Assembly: GCA_017406005.1 (NCBI GenBank)
Contig: JAFQZI010000168.1
Location: 1-64,000, forward strand
DNA length: 64,000 nucleotides
Direction of reading: 5' to 3'
From: Oscillospiraceae bacterium
GTDB taxonomy: Bacteria > Bacillota > Clostridia > Oscillospirales > Oscillospiraceae
Part shown: positions 18,201 through 25,292 of the stretch, one piece after another
How the letters are laid out: the number at the start of each line of letters is the position of its first letter
Numbering within the stretch: the stretch's first letter is position 1
Position numbers and translations under genes: made by a program
The notes under the pieces: generated by a model
Databases searched by the model: none
The model's input: only the letters and a program-made list of their open reading frames with translations
What the model was told of the DNA's origin: nothing

Positions 18201-21200
18201 AGGCTGCCCCCGACTTCAGCACGCCCAGAGACGCGGTAACCATCGGGCTGCTGCGATGAATCAGGATGGAAACTACGCTTCCCCTGCCAACGCCACCGGC
18301 ACGGAGAAATGCGGCTATGCGCTCGGAAATGTCGTCCGCTTCGCGGTAGGTCAGGACTTCATCCTTAAAGATGACTGCCGTATTCTCAGGAAACCTCTCG
18401 ACGGAAGCACGGAACATGGACACAATGTCCGTCACAGGGTAATCACGCTCTGTGGCATTGAAGGCGTCCATCTCTTCGAGGTTGCGGTCATTCACCAGGC
18501 CGACCTCTTTCAAGGTGCTCTTTTCCGTGAACTCCTGTGCGGCTTTTTCCAGGCAGGCGACCAGCCTGGAAATATATTCCTCACTGTACCGGCTGCTCTG
18601 GTAATCGCCGGAGAAGAAGAGGCTGCCTTCCTTTTCAAAAACATCAATATGCAGCGGTGCTTTTGCTTCGCTCAGCGTAAGGAATCTGCTCTCAGCCTTT
18701 TCCCCACCGATGGTATCGAAGACAAAGCTGGCCCCCTGATAGATGAAGAGAATATCCGACGACAGATTAAACTCATGAGAAATCTCGGCAAAGGAATAGA
18801 GGTCATTCGCCATGCTGGCCATCAGCTGCCGGCCGACTTCAGAGACAAAGGCAACGATCTCCTTCTCCCCCTCCAGGCGGCAGAAGACGGGGAAGGTCCT
18901 GACCAGCATGGTCACGGAGCGGTCCAGACGCGAATCGGACCTGCCGTTGTAGATGGTGGTATACAGGGCATCTTCCCTCAGGTTGTATTTGCTCAGAACG
19001 AATGCGAAAACGGCATTGAAGAAAGCATTTTCCGACAGGCCGTGTTCGCTGCAGAAGCGGCTGATCCTTGCCAGGTCAAGACCGGAGGGGATCTCGAAAC
19101 TGCCGGACGAAGCCGCATCAGCGCGAACATCGCCTTCGGGCAGCATGTCGGGATCGGCGTCCGCCAGAAGGCCTTTGTAATAAGCTCTGGCGCGGGCATA
19201 GCGGTCAGTTTCGCGCAGCTTCTGCTCTACCAGGGCTGCCTCATACCCGGTATAAGTCTCCCGGACGATCTTTTCTCCTTCATAGGCGGAATTGATATCC
19301 TGAAGGATAATCCCCTCGCTGGTTCCGTCGCACAGAATGTGATGGAAGTCAAGGAAGAGATAGTTGCCCTCTCCCGTATGATAAACAGCGGAGCGATACA
19401 GCCTGCCTCCGATCAGGTCGTAAGGAACGACAAGATCTTCCGGAAGACGATCCGCCTCGATATATTCCACCACCGGGGGCAGACTGTCATTCCGCCGGAA
19501 TCTATACTCCCCCTTTTCATCTGCAAAAAGCGTCGCATTCAGGCAGGGATGGGCGGCTATGACCGTTTCCACTGCCGATTTCAGCCTCGCCAGATCAACC
19601 CTCTCCGAAAGCCGGAAGAGATAGGGAATGTTGTAGAACGTGGCACCTGGATGCGCAAGGCATTCCACCAGAATGCCGTTCTGGGTCTGGAGCAGAGGAT
19701 AATCGGCCTGCAGGTCAAAGGTCTCCTGTTGTGCGGAGCCGGAAAGGAATCTCTCCAGCGCCTCCACGGTATGATTCTCGCGCAGATCCCGGATGGACAC
19801 CGGTTTTTCAAAGGTTTTGGACAGGAGGACATTCAGGCGAATCGCTCCGATGGAGGAGAGGCCCGCTTCATAAATATCTGTCGTAATGCCGAATTCCCTA
19901 TGGCCTACCACTTCGGCTATACAGTCAAAAATCTTCTGCTGCGTTTCATTCTGAGGAGGCAGGGATGCTTCGCTCTTCCGTTCCGGCTTCGGCAGGGCAC
20001 GCCGGTTGACCTTGCTGTTCTGGTTCAGGGGGATCCGGTCGATCTGCATGGTCACGGCGGGCACCATGTAGGCAGGCTTCCGCTCCCGAATGAAATCATT
20101 CAGGGCAGGAACGTCTACCTCCCCGGCAGAGACCACATAGGCGGCGATAAACTTCTCACCGGTTCCCTCGTCTTCAAAGGCCTGCACGGTGGCGTCGGTT
20201 ATCCCGGGGAATTCCCGGATGACGCCTTCCACCTCCGTCAGCTCAATACGGAAGCCGCGCACCTTCACCTGGCTGTCGTTGCGGCCGATAAAGTCGATTT
20301 CTCCACTGGGAAGGAAGCGCACAATGTCCCCTGTGCGATAGATGCGAGCATAAGCCGGATCGTCACTGAACGGGTTCCGGATAAAGGCTTTCTCCGTCAG
20401 ATCCGGCCGGTTCAGATATCCTCTGCCGACACACGGGCCCGAGATCCACAGTTCCCCGGGTACACAGGGCGGAACACGATGCCCGGCCTCGTCCACAACG
20501 TAAAGTCCGGCACCCGCCGCGGGGCCTCCAATCGGAATGCGCAGGAATTCCCTGTCCACCTTCTTTCTCGTGACAAAGACGGTACATTCCGTAGGCCCAT
20601 ACAGGTTATACAAATCGATATCCTCCGGCGGCGCTATGGGGGCAAGCTTTTCACCGCCCACCGAGAGGGACCGGAGGCAGGCGGGCCTGAAAGGAGGCAC
20701 AGCAAACTGCCGCCCTACCTGGGTGGTCATGAAAGCAATATCGACATGGTTTTCTTCCAGATACTGACCGAGAGCAGCCAAATCCAGGCGGATCTCCTCC
20801 GGCACCACACATACGCATCCGCCGCCTGTCAAAGTGGGGTACAGGTCCATCATGTTGGCATCGAACCCGTAACTGGCGTAGGCTGCGTGAACGGTATCCT
20901 CCGTCAAATGATATTCCTTCCGATACCACCTGCAGAAGTTTGCAAGGTTGCCGTGTTCCAGAATCACACCCTTGGGCACGCCGGTAGAGCCCGAAGTATA
21001 AAGCAGGATAAACATGTCGTGCTCTTCCGGCACAGGCAGGCTTTCTTTTTCCGGAAGCACAGGCAGTGCAGGGATATCCCGTGTCAGAAGGAATTCACCC
21101 GGATATTCGTTCAGCAAGGGCACCAGATCCGCATCGGCAATCACCAGAGCGGCATCCGCGTCCTTCACCATGAAATTCAGCCTTTCCGGCGGATAGGAGG

Positions 21201-22749
21201 GATCAAGCGGCTGATAACCCGCCCCGGATTTCAGCACACCCAGAGAGGCAACAGCCATGTATTCATTCCGGTGGATCAGCACAGACACTACGTTGCCCCG
21301 GCCGATTCCCCTCTGAACCAGAGCATAGGCAATCCGGTCAGAAGCCTCATCAATCTCCCGGTAGGTCTTCCTGACTGTGCCCAGAACAAGGGCGACGGCT
21401 TCCGGACGTTTTTTTGCCTGTGCCCGGAAAAGGGACACAATGCTGCCCGGTGCGGAAGCATCCGCAGGGATGGCAAGAAAACCATCCAGCGCATCCCGCT
21501 GTTCCTCCAAGGTGATGTCCACCTGGTTAAAACTTTCTCTGTAAAGAAATTCCCGAACCGTCTGCTTATAGGACCAGGCAAAATTCTCTATGCTTTCCTG
21601 CTCATACAAGTCCGTACGATAGGAGAGCCGCAGGCGATATGCACCGCTGTCGCTGAATACTTCAGCCACCAGTTCTTCTTTCGGAGCATCACTCTGGATA
21701 ATCTTTGGAACGATCCTGCCGTCCAGAAAGTCGATTTCAGGCTCCAGTTCCCCCTGATATGCAAACATCGTGGGAACGGAAAGATTGAACCGGGTGCAGA
21801 TATCGGCATAGGAGAACAGGCCTCCCGTGCGATTCCTGCCAAGCTGTTCATTGAGGCATTTCAGATGTTCCCCGATGCGTTCCTCTCCGGAGAAGCGTTC
21901 CAGGACCGGAAAAGTCTTCACAAACATACCGATTGCTCCGGCGATTTCCGGTGTGCGCCCGTTGTGGACAGACGCATAGAGCGCTTCGCTGCCTCCGGAG
22001 AACCGACTCAGAAGATACCCGTAAACGCCGGTAAAGAAAGTGCTTGTCCTGATGCCCAGCCGGTGCACAAATTCGGACAGCTGCCGGGTCTCTATGTCCA
22101 GAGGAATGGTGAAACAGGAATTTTTCGGCTCCGCGCCCTCTTTGTCGTGGATGGGCGCACTGTTGATCTCCACATCGGAGAGCAGTTCCCCGTACCATTT
22201 TTCCTCAAGTCCGAAGGCGTCTGTTTTCCGTTTTTCCTGTTCCATCCCGGCAAAGTCGGCAGACGTCACATTTTCGCCCAACGGCGCTTCTCCGGCATAC
22301 ACCCGGTTCAGCTCCCGGATAAACACCTGCACGGACAACCCGTCAAACAGGATATGATGGAAATCCGCAAACAGATACGACCGCCCATCTCCCCGGATGA
22401 TCTGCACACGATACAGGCTGTCTTCCGGATCAGAGAAAGGCCGGATCAGTTCTTCCAGATCAGGCTCGCCATCGCTTTCCCGAATACAGACGGGAATCTC
22501 CTCCGGACTGCCGTCAGGGGTCAGGCGTGTGATGCTGCCGTCCGCTTCCGCACGGAAACGAGACAGTATACAGGGATGCGCACGCAGGGTTTGTTCCAGG
22601 GCAGAGTGCAGCCTGGTCAAGTCCGTTCCATCCGGAAGGAGCAAAAGGAGCGGAACATTATAAGCTGTTCCCTGCGGATTCTTCTGCCAGTCCAGATAAA
22701 TCCCCAATTCCGTCATAGAAACAGGAGAGGTTTTCCAAACCATATCCAT
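15253..22749 (-). CDS. NRPS: C-A-T-C-A-T-C (5' part of frameshifted C-A-T-C-A-T-C-A-T-R synthetase)
   Basis: About 2498 codons from the ATG at 22749, preferred to one at 22794 because AAGGAGG (22758-22764) sits 8 nt before it. Domains: C1 with HHILFDG (near residue 130), A1 (TSGSTGVPKG near 586), T1 (AGLSSIG near 966), C2 with HHILCDG (near 1136), A2 (near 1590), T2 (LGLSSIS near 1973) and C3 with HHLVSDG (near 2165). All three C motifs are intact. Starting with a C domain suggests N-acylation of the first residue. The last 20 codons are missense after a lost base in an A run (15307-15309); restoring it fuses this frame to the A-T-R frame. Tentative codes: A1 D-A-M-T-S-G-L-V-F-K, A2 D-C-M-T-V-A-G-I-L-K. 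Confidence 0.92.
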   Translation of the reverse strand: MDMVWKTSPVSMTELGIYLDWQKNPQGTAYNVPLLLLLPDGTDLTRLHSALEQTLRAHPCILSRFRAEADGSITRLTPDGSPEEIPVCIRESDGEPDLEELIRPFSDPEDSLYRVQIIRGDGRSYLFADFHHILFDGLSVQVFIRELNRVYAGEAPLGENVTSADFAGMEQEKRKTDAFGLEEKWYGELLSDVEINSAPIHDKEGAEPKNSCFTIPLDIETRQLSEFVHRLGIRTSTFFTGVYGYLLSRFSGGSEALYASVHNGRTPEIAGAIGMFVKTFPVLERFSGEERIGEHLKCLNEQLGRNRTGGLFSYADICTRFNLSVPTMFAYQGELEPEIDFLDGRIVPKIIQSDAPKEELVAEVFSDSGAYRLRLSYRTDLYEQESIENFAWSYKQTVREFLYRESFNQVDITLEEQRDALDGFLAIPADASAPGSIVSLFRAQAKKRPEAVALVLGTVRKTYREIDEASDRIAYALVQRGIGRGNVVSVLIHRNEYMAVASLGVLKSGAGYQPLDPSYPPERLNFMVKDADAALVIADADLVPLLNEYPGEFLLTRDIPALPVLPEKESLPVPEEHDMFILLYTSGSTGVPKGVILEHGNLANFCRWYRKEYHLTEDTVHAAYASYGFDANMMDLYPTLTGGGCVCVVPEEIRLDLAALGQYLEENHVDIAFMTTQVGRQFAVPPFRPACLRSLSVGGEKLAPIAPPEDIDLYNLYGPTECTVFVTRKKVDREFLRIPIGGPAAGAGLYVVDEAGHRVPPCVPGELWISGPCVGRGYLNRPDLTEKAFIRNPFSDDPAYARIYRTGDIVRFLPSGEIDFIGRNDSQVKVRGFRIELTEVEGVIREFPGITDATVQAFEDEGTGEKFIAAYVVSAGEVDVPALNDFIRERKPAYMVPAVTMQIDRIPLNQNSKVNRRALPKPERKSEASLPPQNETQQKIFDCIAEVVGHREFGITTDIYEAGLSSIGAIRLNVLLSKTFEKPVSIRDLRENHTVEALERFLSGSAQQETFDLQADYPLLQTQNGILVECLAHPGATFYNIPYLFRLSERVDLARLKSAVETVIAAHPCLNATLFADEKGEYRFRRNDSLPPVVEYIEADRLPEDLVVPYDLIGGRLYRSAVYHTGEGNYLFLDFHHILCDGTSEGIILQDINSAYEGEKIVRETYTGYEAALVEQKLRETDRYARARAYYKGLLADADPDMLPEGDVRADAASSGSFEIPSGLDLARISRFCSEHGLSENAFFNAVFAFVLSKYNLREDALYTTIYNGRSDSRLDRSVTMLVRTFPVFCRLEGEKEIVAFVSEVGRQLMASMANDLYSFAEISHEFNLSSDILFIYQGASFVFDTIGGEKAESRFLTLSEAKAPLHIDVFEKEGSLFFSGDYQSSRYSEEYISRLVACLEKAAQEFTEKSTLKEVGLVNDRNLEEMDAFNATERDYPVTDIVSMFRASVERFPENTAVIFKDEVLTYREADDISERIAAFLRAGGVGRGSVVSILIHRSSPMVTASLGVLKSGAAYQPLDPSYPPERLGFMMKDAGCAVLIADEDLLERVPDYTGPVLLTKDIPALPACEKRNDHPAPEDLFILLYTSGSTGVPKGVMLEHGNIANFMRWYRDYFHLDETCRMSGYASYGFDCCMMDLYAPLTVGACVCIVEEEIRLDLVEVEAMFNRLGITHSFMTTQVARQFYTIASVPSLKYLVAAGEKLVPVAPRAEIGTKLCNGYGPTECSILATAAMVERLYDRVPIGNPLHNYKCYVVDADLRRLPPLVPGELLIAGRGVGRGYLNRPDLTEKAFIRNPFSDNPAYARAYRTGDIVRLLPDGNIDFIGRNDSQVKVRGFRIELTEVEGVIREFPGITDATVQAFEDEGTGEKFIAAYVVSAGEVDVPALNDFIRERKPSYMVPAVTMQIDRIPLNQNSKVNRRALPKPELKAHADTAGACIAAPLNVLEQELKGIVSEIVNTTEFGITDCLGDLGLSSISSIRLAMQVYKKFHVQLPARKLISEGSIQSIENAILSAFLSGEQNNPAPAGESAGEEKQAERSCRLSFAQQGVYTEVQANPDTVQYNVPFTLSFPEGISAKQLDAAVRRLVDAHSYILCRFVSNDDNEIIQEPIPGFRLEIPYRELSAVEFESYKKEFVRPFDLEKGPAVRFEIVRVDNALTLMIDMHHLVSDGASLDLFFSQLCQALDGAEPERETYTYYDFVSEEHISPEVEAFFASQLAGVEEATQLIPDVFGENLPHTERSVSVPTDIVAVKEFAQHLGVTPAAVYLGAAYLAFGRFICEDTVSIVTVSNGRSNLKLGNTMGMFVNTLPLVTTIDNREKTADFLRRTAESFSDTIAHENYPFARLAAKYDFHPSASYTYEVGVINDYRTKYGPVTVKGLSLDIAKLPVSVYIDGTEDSARILVTYDSSLYSEAMMLGLAESIGNAVRGLLAYDTLSDISLTGEAQWEVLDGYNRPWDLDFDRNDTVVTKFRRNAEIQPDKRRPSTRTKPIPTGSWMS
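16976..17286 (-). repeat. 311-bp direct repeat, copy in module 2
   Basis: About 97% identical by eye (roughly nine differences, no indels) to 19988-20298. It encodes the C-terminal subdomain of the A domain. The neighbouring specificity core is much more diverged, which points to gene conversion or subdomain exchange. Confidence 0.8.
19988..20298 (-). repeat. 311-bp direct repeat, copy in module 1
   Basis: Partner of 16976-17286, about 3.0 kb apart in the same orientation. It covers the A-domain C-terminal subdomain of module 1. Confidence 0.8.
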
Positions 22750-22797
22750 AATATATTCCTCCTTTAAGCTGTTCAGAACAGTTTTGCTGTTCATTTT

Positions 22798-22840
22798 ATC
22801 ATACTATAATCCGCGGGCTGCGGCAATTGTTTTTTTGCCG
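22798..22840 (-). promoter_or_regulatory. Predicted NRPS promoter with overlapping inverted repeat
   Basis: On the minus strand, TTGCCG (22821-22826) and TATGAT (22798-22803) have a 17-nt spacer. The -35 hexamer is also one arm of CGGCAA-N8-TTGCCG (22821-22840), a possible operator. It would separate NRPS transcription from the upstream PqqD-like gene. Confidence 0.4.
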
Positions 22841-22884
22841 TGCATTCTCCCTTTTTCTGATCCTACGGCTCCCGCTTTACAGGA

Positions 22885-23232
22885 TCAGAACGCCTGATAG
22901 CGGATCAACCCGTTGTTATACAGGATCTTCAGATACTGAACCAGCCTGTTATACAGCGGTTCCGCCTTTTCGCCAAACGCTTCCTTTACGTTTTCCGCGA
23001 TCTGCCCCACGGTTTTCTGCCCGTCAATCTGCTGCCAGACAAAACTCCCCAGCTCGTCCAGCTGAATATGGCTGATGCGGGGCCGGTGGAAAAACTTCTG
23101 GGCAATCCGGTCCCAGATGCCATCGTGTACCATATGAACCGTGATTCTTCCGTTTTCTTCCAAAGTCCACTCATGTTTCGGGGAACGGACAGGAATATAA
23201 TCCAGATAATTCCGCTTTTCTTTTCGCCCCAT
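22885..23232 (-). CDS. PqqD-family (RRE-like) protein
   Basis: 115 residues. The core LDELGSFVWQQIDGQKTVG followed by IAENVKEAFGE and LYNRLVQYLKILYNNGLI matches the three-helix winged PqqD fold that RiPP pathways use as a peptide recognition element. Stand-alone PqqD-like proteins are also common in Clostridia with no known role. There is no precursor peptide or radical SAM gene beside it. Instead it lies 135 nt upstream of the NRPS start on the same strand. A GGAGAG ribosome binding site precedes the ATG. Family assignment is good; the role here is unknown. Confidence 0.75.
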   Translation of the reverse strand: MGRKEKRNYLDYIPVRSPKHEWTLEENGRITVHMVHDGIWDRIAQKFFHRPRISHIQLDELGSFVWQQIDGQKTVGQIAENVKEAFGEKAEPLYNRLVQYLKILYNNGLIRYQAF

Positions 23233-23262
23233 CGTTCTCTCCTTATCCTGATTATTGATAAA

Positions 23263-23296
23263 AGCCGGGCTATATCCACCAACTTATAGCCCGGCT
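23263..23296 (-). terminator. Rho-independent terminator after the OPT gene
   Basis: A perfect 12-bp stem (23263-23274 with 23285-23296, AGCCGGGCTATA) with a 10-nt loop, followed on the minus strand by TTTTATC. It ends the PTS/OPT transcription unit. The pqqD-like start is only about 30 nt further on. Confidence 0.85.
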
Positions 23297-23316
23297 GTCC
23301 ATTCAGCACTACTGTT

Positions 23317-25236
23317 CTATTCTTTTGCCTGTCCTTTCATCCCTTTTCGGATAAAGAGGAGCAGGGTCGCCACCAGCACCAGGTATGCCAGAGCCCCGCC
23401 AATGTTGCCCAGATTGAGCTTTCCGCTGACATCAACAACTTGAGCAAGCGTTCTATCCCCGACTTTGATAATTGCCAGAACCGCCAGCAGAATACCTACG
23501 AGCCCTTCTCCGGCGATCAGGCCGGAAGAATACAGGACGCCGGAATCTTCAGCCTTCTTCCGATCGTCTTCAGAGGCATATTTCCGTTTTTCGACAAACA
23601 TACGAACAAGGCCGCCCACCATAATGCCGGAACTGAGATGGATCGGCAGGTAGATGCCGATCGCGATCGGCAGGACAGGCAGGCCAAGCAGTTCAAAAAC
23701 GAGTGCGCAAAATACACCGACGAAGATCATCGACCAGGGGAGATTCCCTCCCATAACACCCTCTATCACCATTTTCATCATCATTGCCTGCGGTGCCGGA
23801 AGCTGTGCAGATCCAAAGCCCCAGGCCTTGTTGAGCAGATGAAGAATGGCACCGATGGCAACAGCTGCCGCCAGAGAGCCGACTATCTCACCAATCTGCT
23901 GCTTCTTCGGCGTAGCCCCCACCAAAAAACCGGTTTTCAGATCCTGGGACATATCTCCGGCCATCGCGGCAATAATGCAGATGACAGAACCGATCGAAAT
24001 CGCTCCGACCATGCCTGCCCCTCCGGTGTTCCCCGTTGATTTCAGCACGATCGTAGCCATCAGCAGCGTGGCGATGCACATACCGGAAGCAGGGTTGTTT
24101 GACGAGCCGATCATGCCCACCATACGGGCCGAGACCGTGGCGAAGAAGAATCCGAACACCAGAATCAGGATTGCCCCCACCAGGTTAACAGGAATACCGG
24201 GGTACAGCCAGAGGAAGACACAGACTGCCAGCGCACCGATCAGCACGACCGCAATCGGCATATCCTGTTCAGTACGCAGGACACTCCCATCGCCTTTGCC
24301 ATAATCCTTGAAGGCAGAAGCAAATGTTTTTACCATCAGAGGCAAAGCCTTGATGAGACTCAGGATCCCGCCGGCAACAAGAGCCCCTGCTCCGATATAG
24401 CGTATATAATTGCTCCACAGTCCGGAAGGGCCGGAAGAAGCAAGCAGTTCCGACACCGACACCGTTGCAGGATAAAGTATCCTGTCACTTCCGAACAAAG
24501 CGATCAGCGGCATAAAGATAAACCAGGCAAACATACCTCCGGCGAACATGAACGATGAGATCCGGGCTCCGCAGATATACCCGACACCTGCCAGGGCAGG
24601 AAGCACATCCATTCCGAAAGCGGAACCCTTGTATGCCTTAATATCCCAGTTTATTTCACTGGGAAACAGCTTTACCCCGTCTGCGATAAACTTATACAGC
24701 GCCGCAATCCCCAGACCGGCAAAGACAGTGCCGGCTTTGGACCCGCCTTCTTCCCCGGCGATCAGCACCTCGGCACAGGCAGTGCCTTCCGGATAGCCCA
24801 GCGTACCGTGTTCTTTGACGATCAGCGCTTTGCGCAAAGGCAGCATCATAAAAACACCCAACAGCCCGCCGCAAAGAGTGATCAGCCCGATATCCAGCAT
24901 GGAAGGCATGCTGCAAACCCCTTCACGCGCCCACATAAACAGGGCCGGAATCGTAAAAATTGCACCGGCGGCAAGAGATTCTCCGGCGGAGCCGATGGTT
25001 TGGACCATGTTATTCTCCAAAATGGAGTCCCGCTTGAAAATCATGCGGAGCACGCCCATGGATATGACTGCTGCAGGGATCGAAGCAGAAACCGTCAGCC
25101 CGACACGCAGACCCAGATAGGCGTTCGCCGCACCGAATACGATCGATAACAGAATGCCGGCAACGATAGAGAATACAGTGGATTCCGGCATTACCCTGTC
25201 TGCCGGAACATACGGCCGAAACTCTTTTTGTTCCAT
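23317..25236 (-). CDS. OPT family oligopeptide transporter
   Basis: A 639-residue polytopic membrane protein of the OPT superfamily. Characteristic parts are the N-terminal TVFSIVAGILLSIVFGAANAY, GLRVGLTVSASIPAAVISMGV (35-60), the NNMVQTIGSAGESLAAGAIFT stretch (about 77-97) and EGTACAEVL. Prokaryotic members import small peptides or metal chelates with protons. It lies 56 nt downstream of the EI-EIIA fusion gene and is followed at once by a strong terminator, so it is the last gene of that operon. Its link to the PTS genes suggests uptake of peptide plus sugar, for example from cell-wall breakdown, which is inference. Confidence 0.9.
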   Translation of the reverse strand: MEQKEFRPYVPADRVMPESTVFSIVAGILLSIVFGAANAYLGLRVGLTVSASIPAAVISMGVLRMIFKRDSILENNMVQTIGSAGESLAAGAIFTIPALFMWAREGVCSMPSMLDIGLITLCGGLLGVFMMLPLRKALIVKEHGTLGYPEGTACAEVLIAGEEGGSKAGTVFAGLGIAALYKFIADGVKLFPSEINWDIKAYKGSAFGMDVLPALAGVGYICGARISSFMFAGGMFAWFIFMPLIALFGSDRILYPATVSVSELLASSGPSGLWSNYIRYIGAGALVAGGILSLIKALPLMVKTFASAFKDYGKGDGSVLRTEQDMPIAVVLIGALAVCVFLWLYPGIPVNLVGAILILVFGFFFATVSARMVGMIGSSNNPASGMCIATLLMATIVLKSTGNTGGAGMVGAISIGSVICIIAAMAGDMSQDLKTGFLVGATPKKQQIGEIVGSLAAAVAIGAILHLLNKAWGFGSAQLPAPQAMMMKMVIEGVMGGNLPWSMIFVGVFCALVFELLGLPVLPIAIGIYLPIHLSSGIMVGGLVRMFVEKRKYASEDDRKKAEDSGVLYSSGLIAGEGLVGILLAVLAIIKVGDRTLAQVVDVSGKLNLGNIGGALAYLVLVATLLLFIRKGMKGQAKE

Positions 25237-25292
25237 CTTACTTCCTCCTTCTTATTATCTTTTGCTGATACACAAACAATTCTTTCTTCCAT

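Noticed and set aside
16777..22767. 1996-codon open frame on the plus strand opposite the NRPS
   Set aside because: It mirrors codon bias of the GC-rich NRPS genes and has low-complexity His/Arg/Gly-rich content with no domain. Similar antisense frames lie opposite 12425-14527 and 50013-52241.
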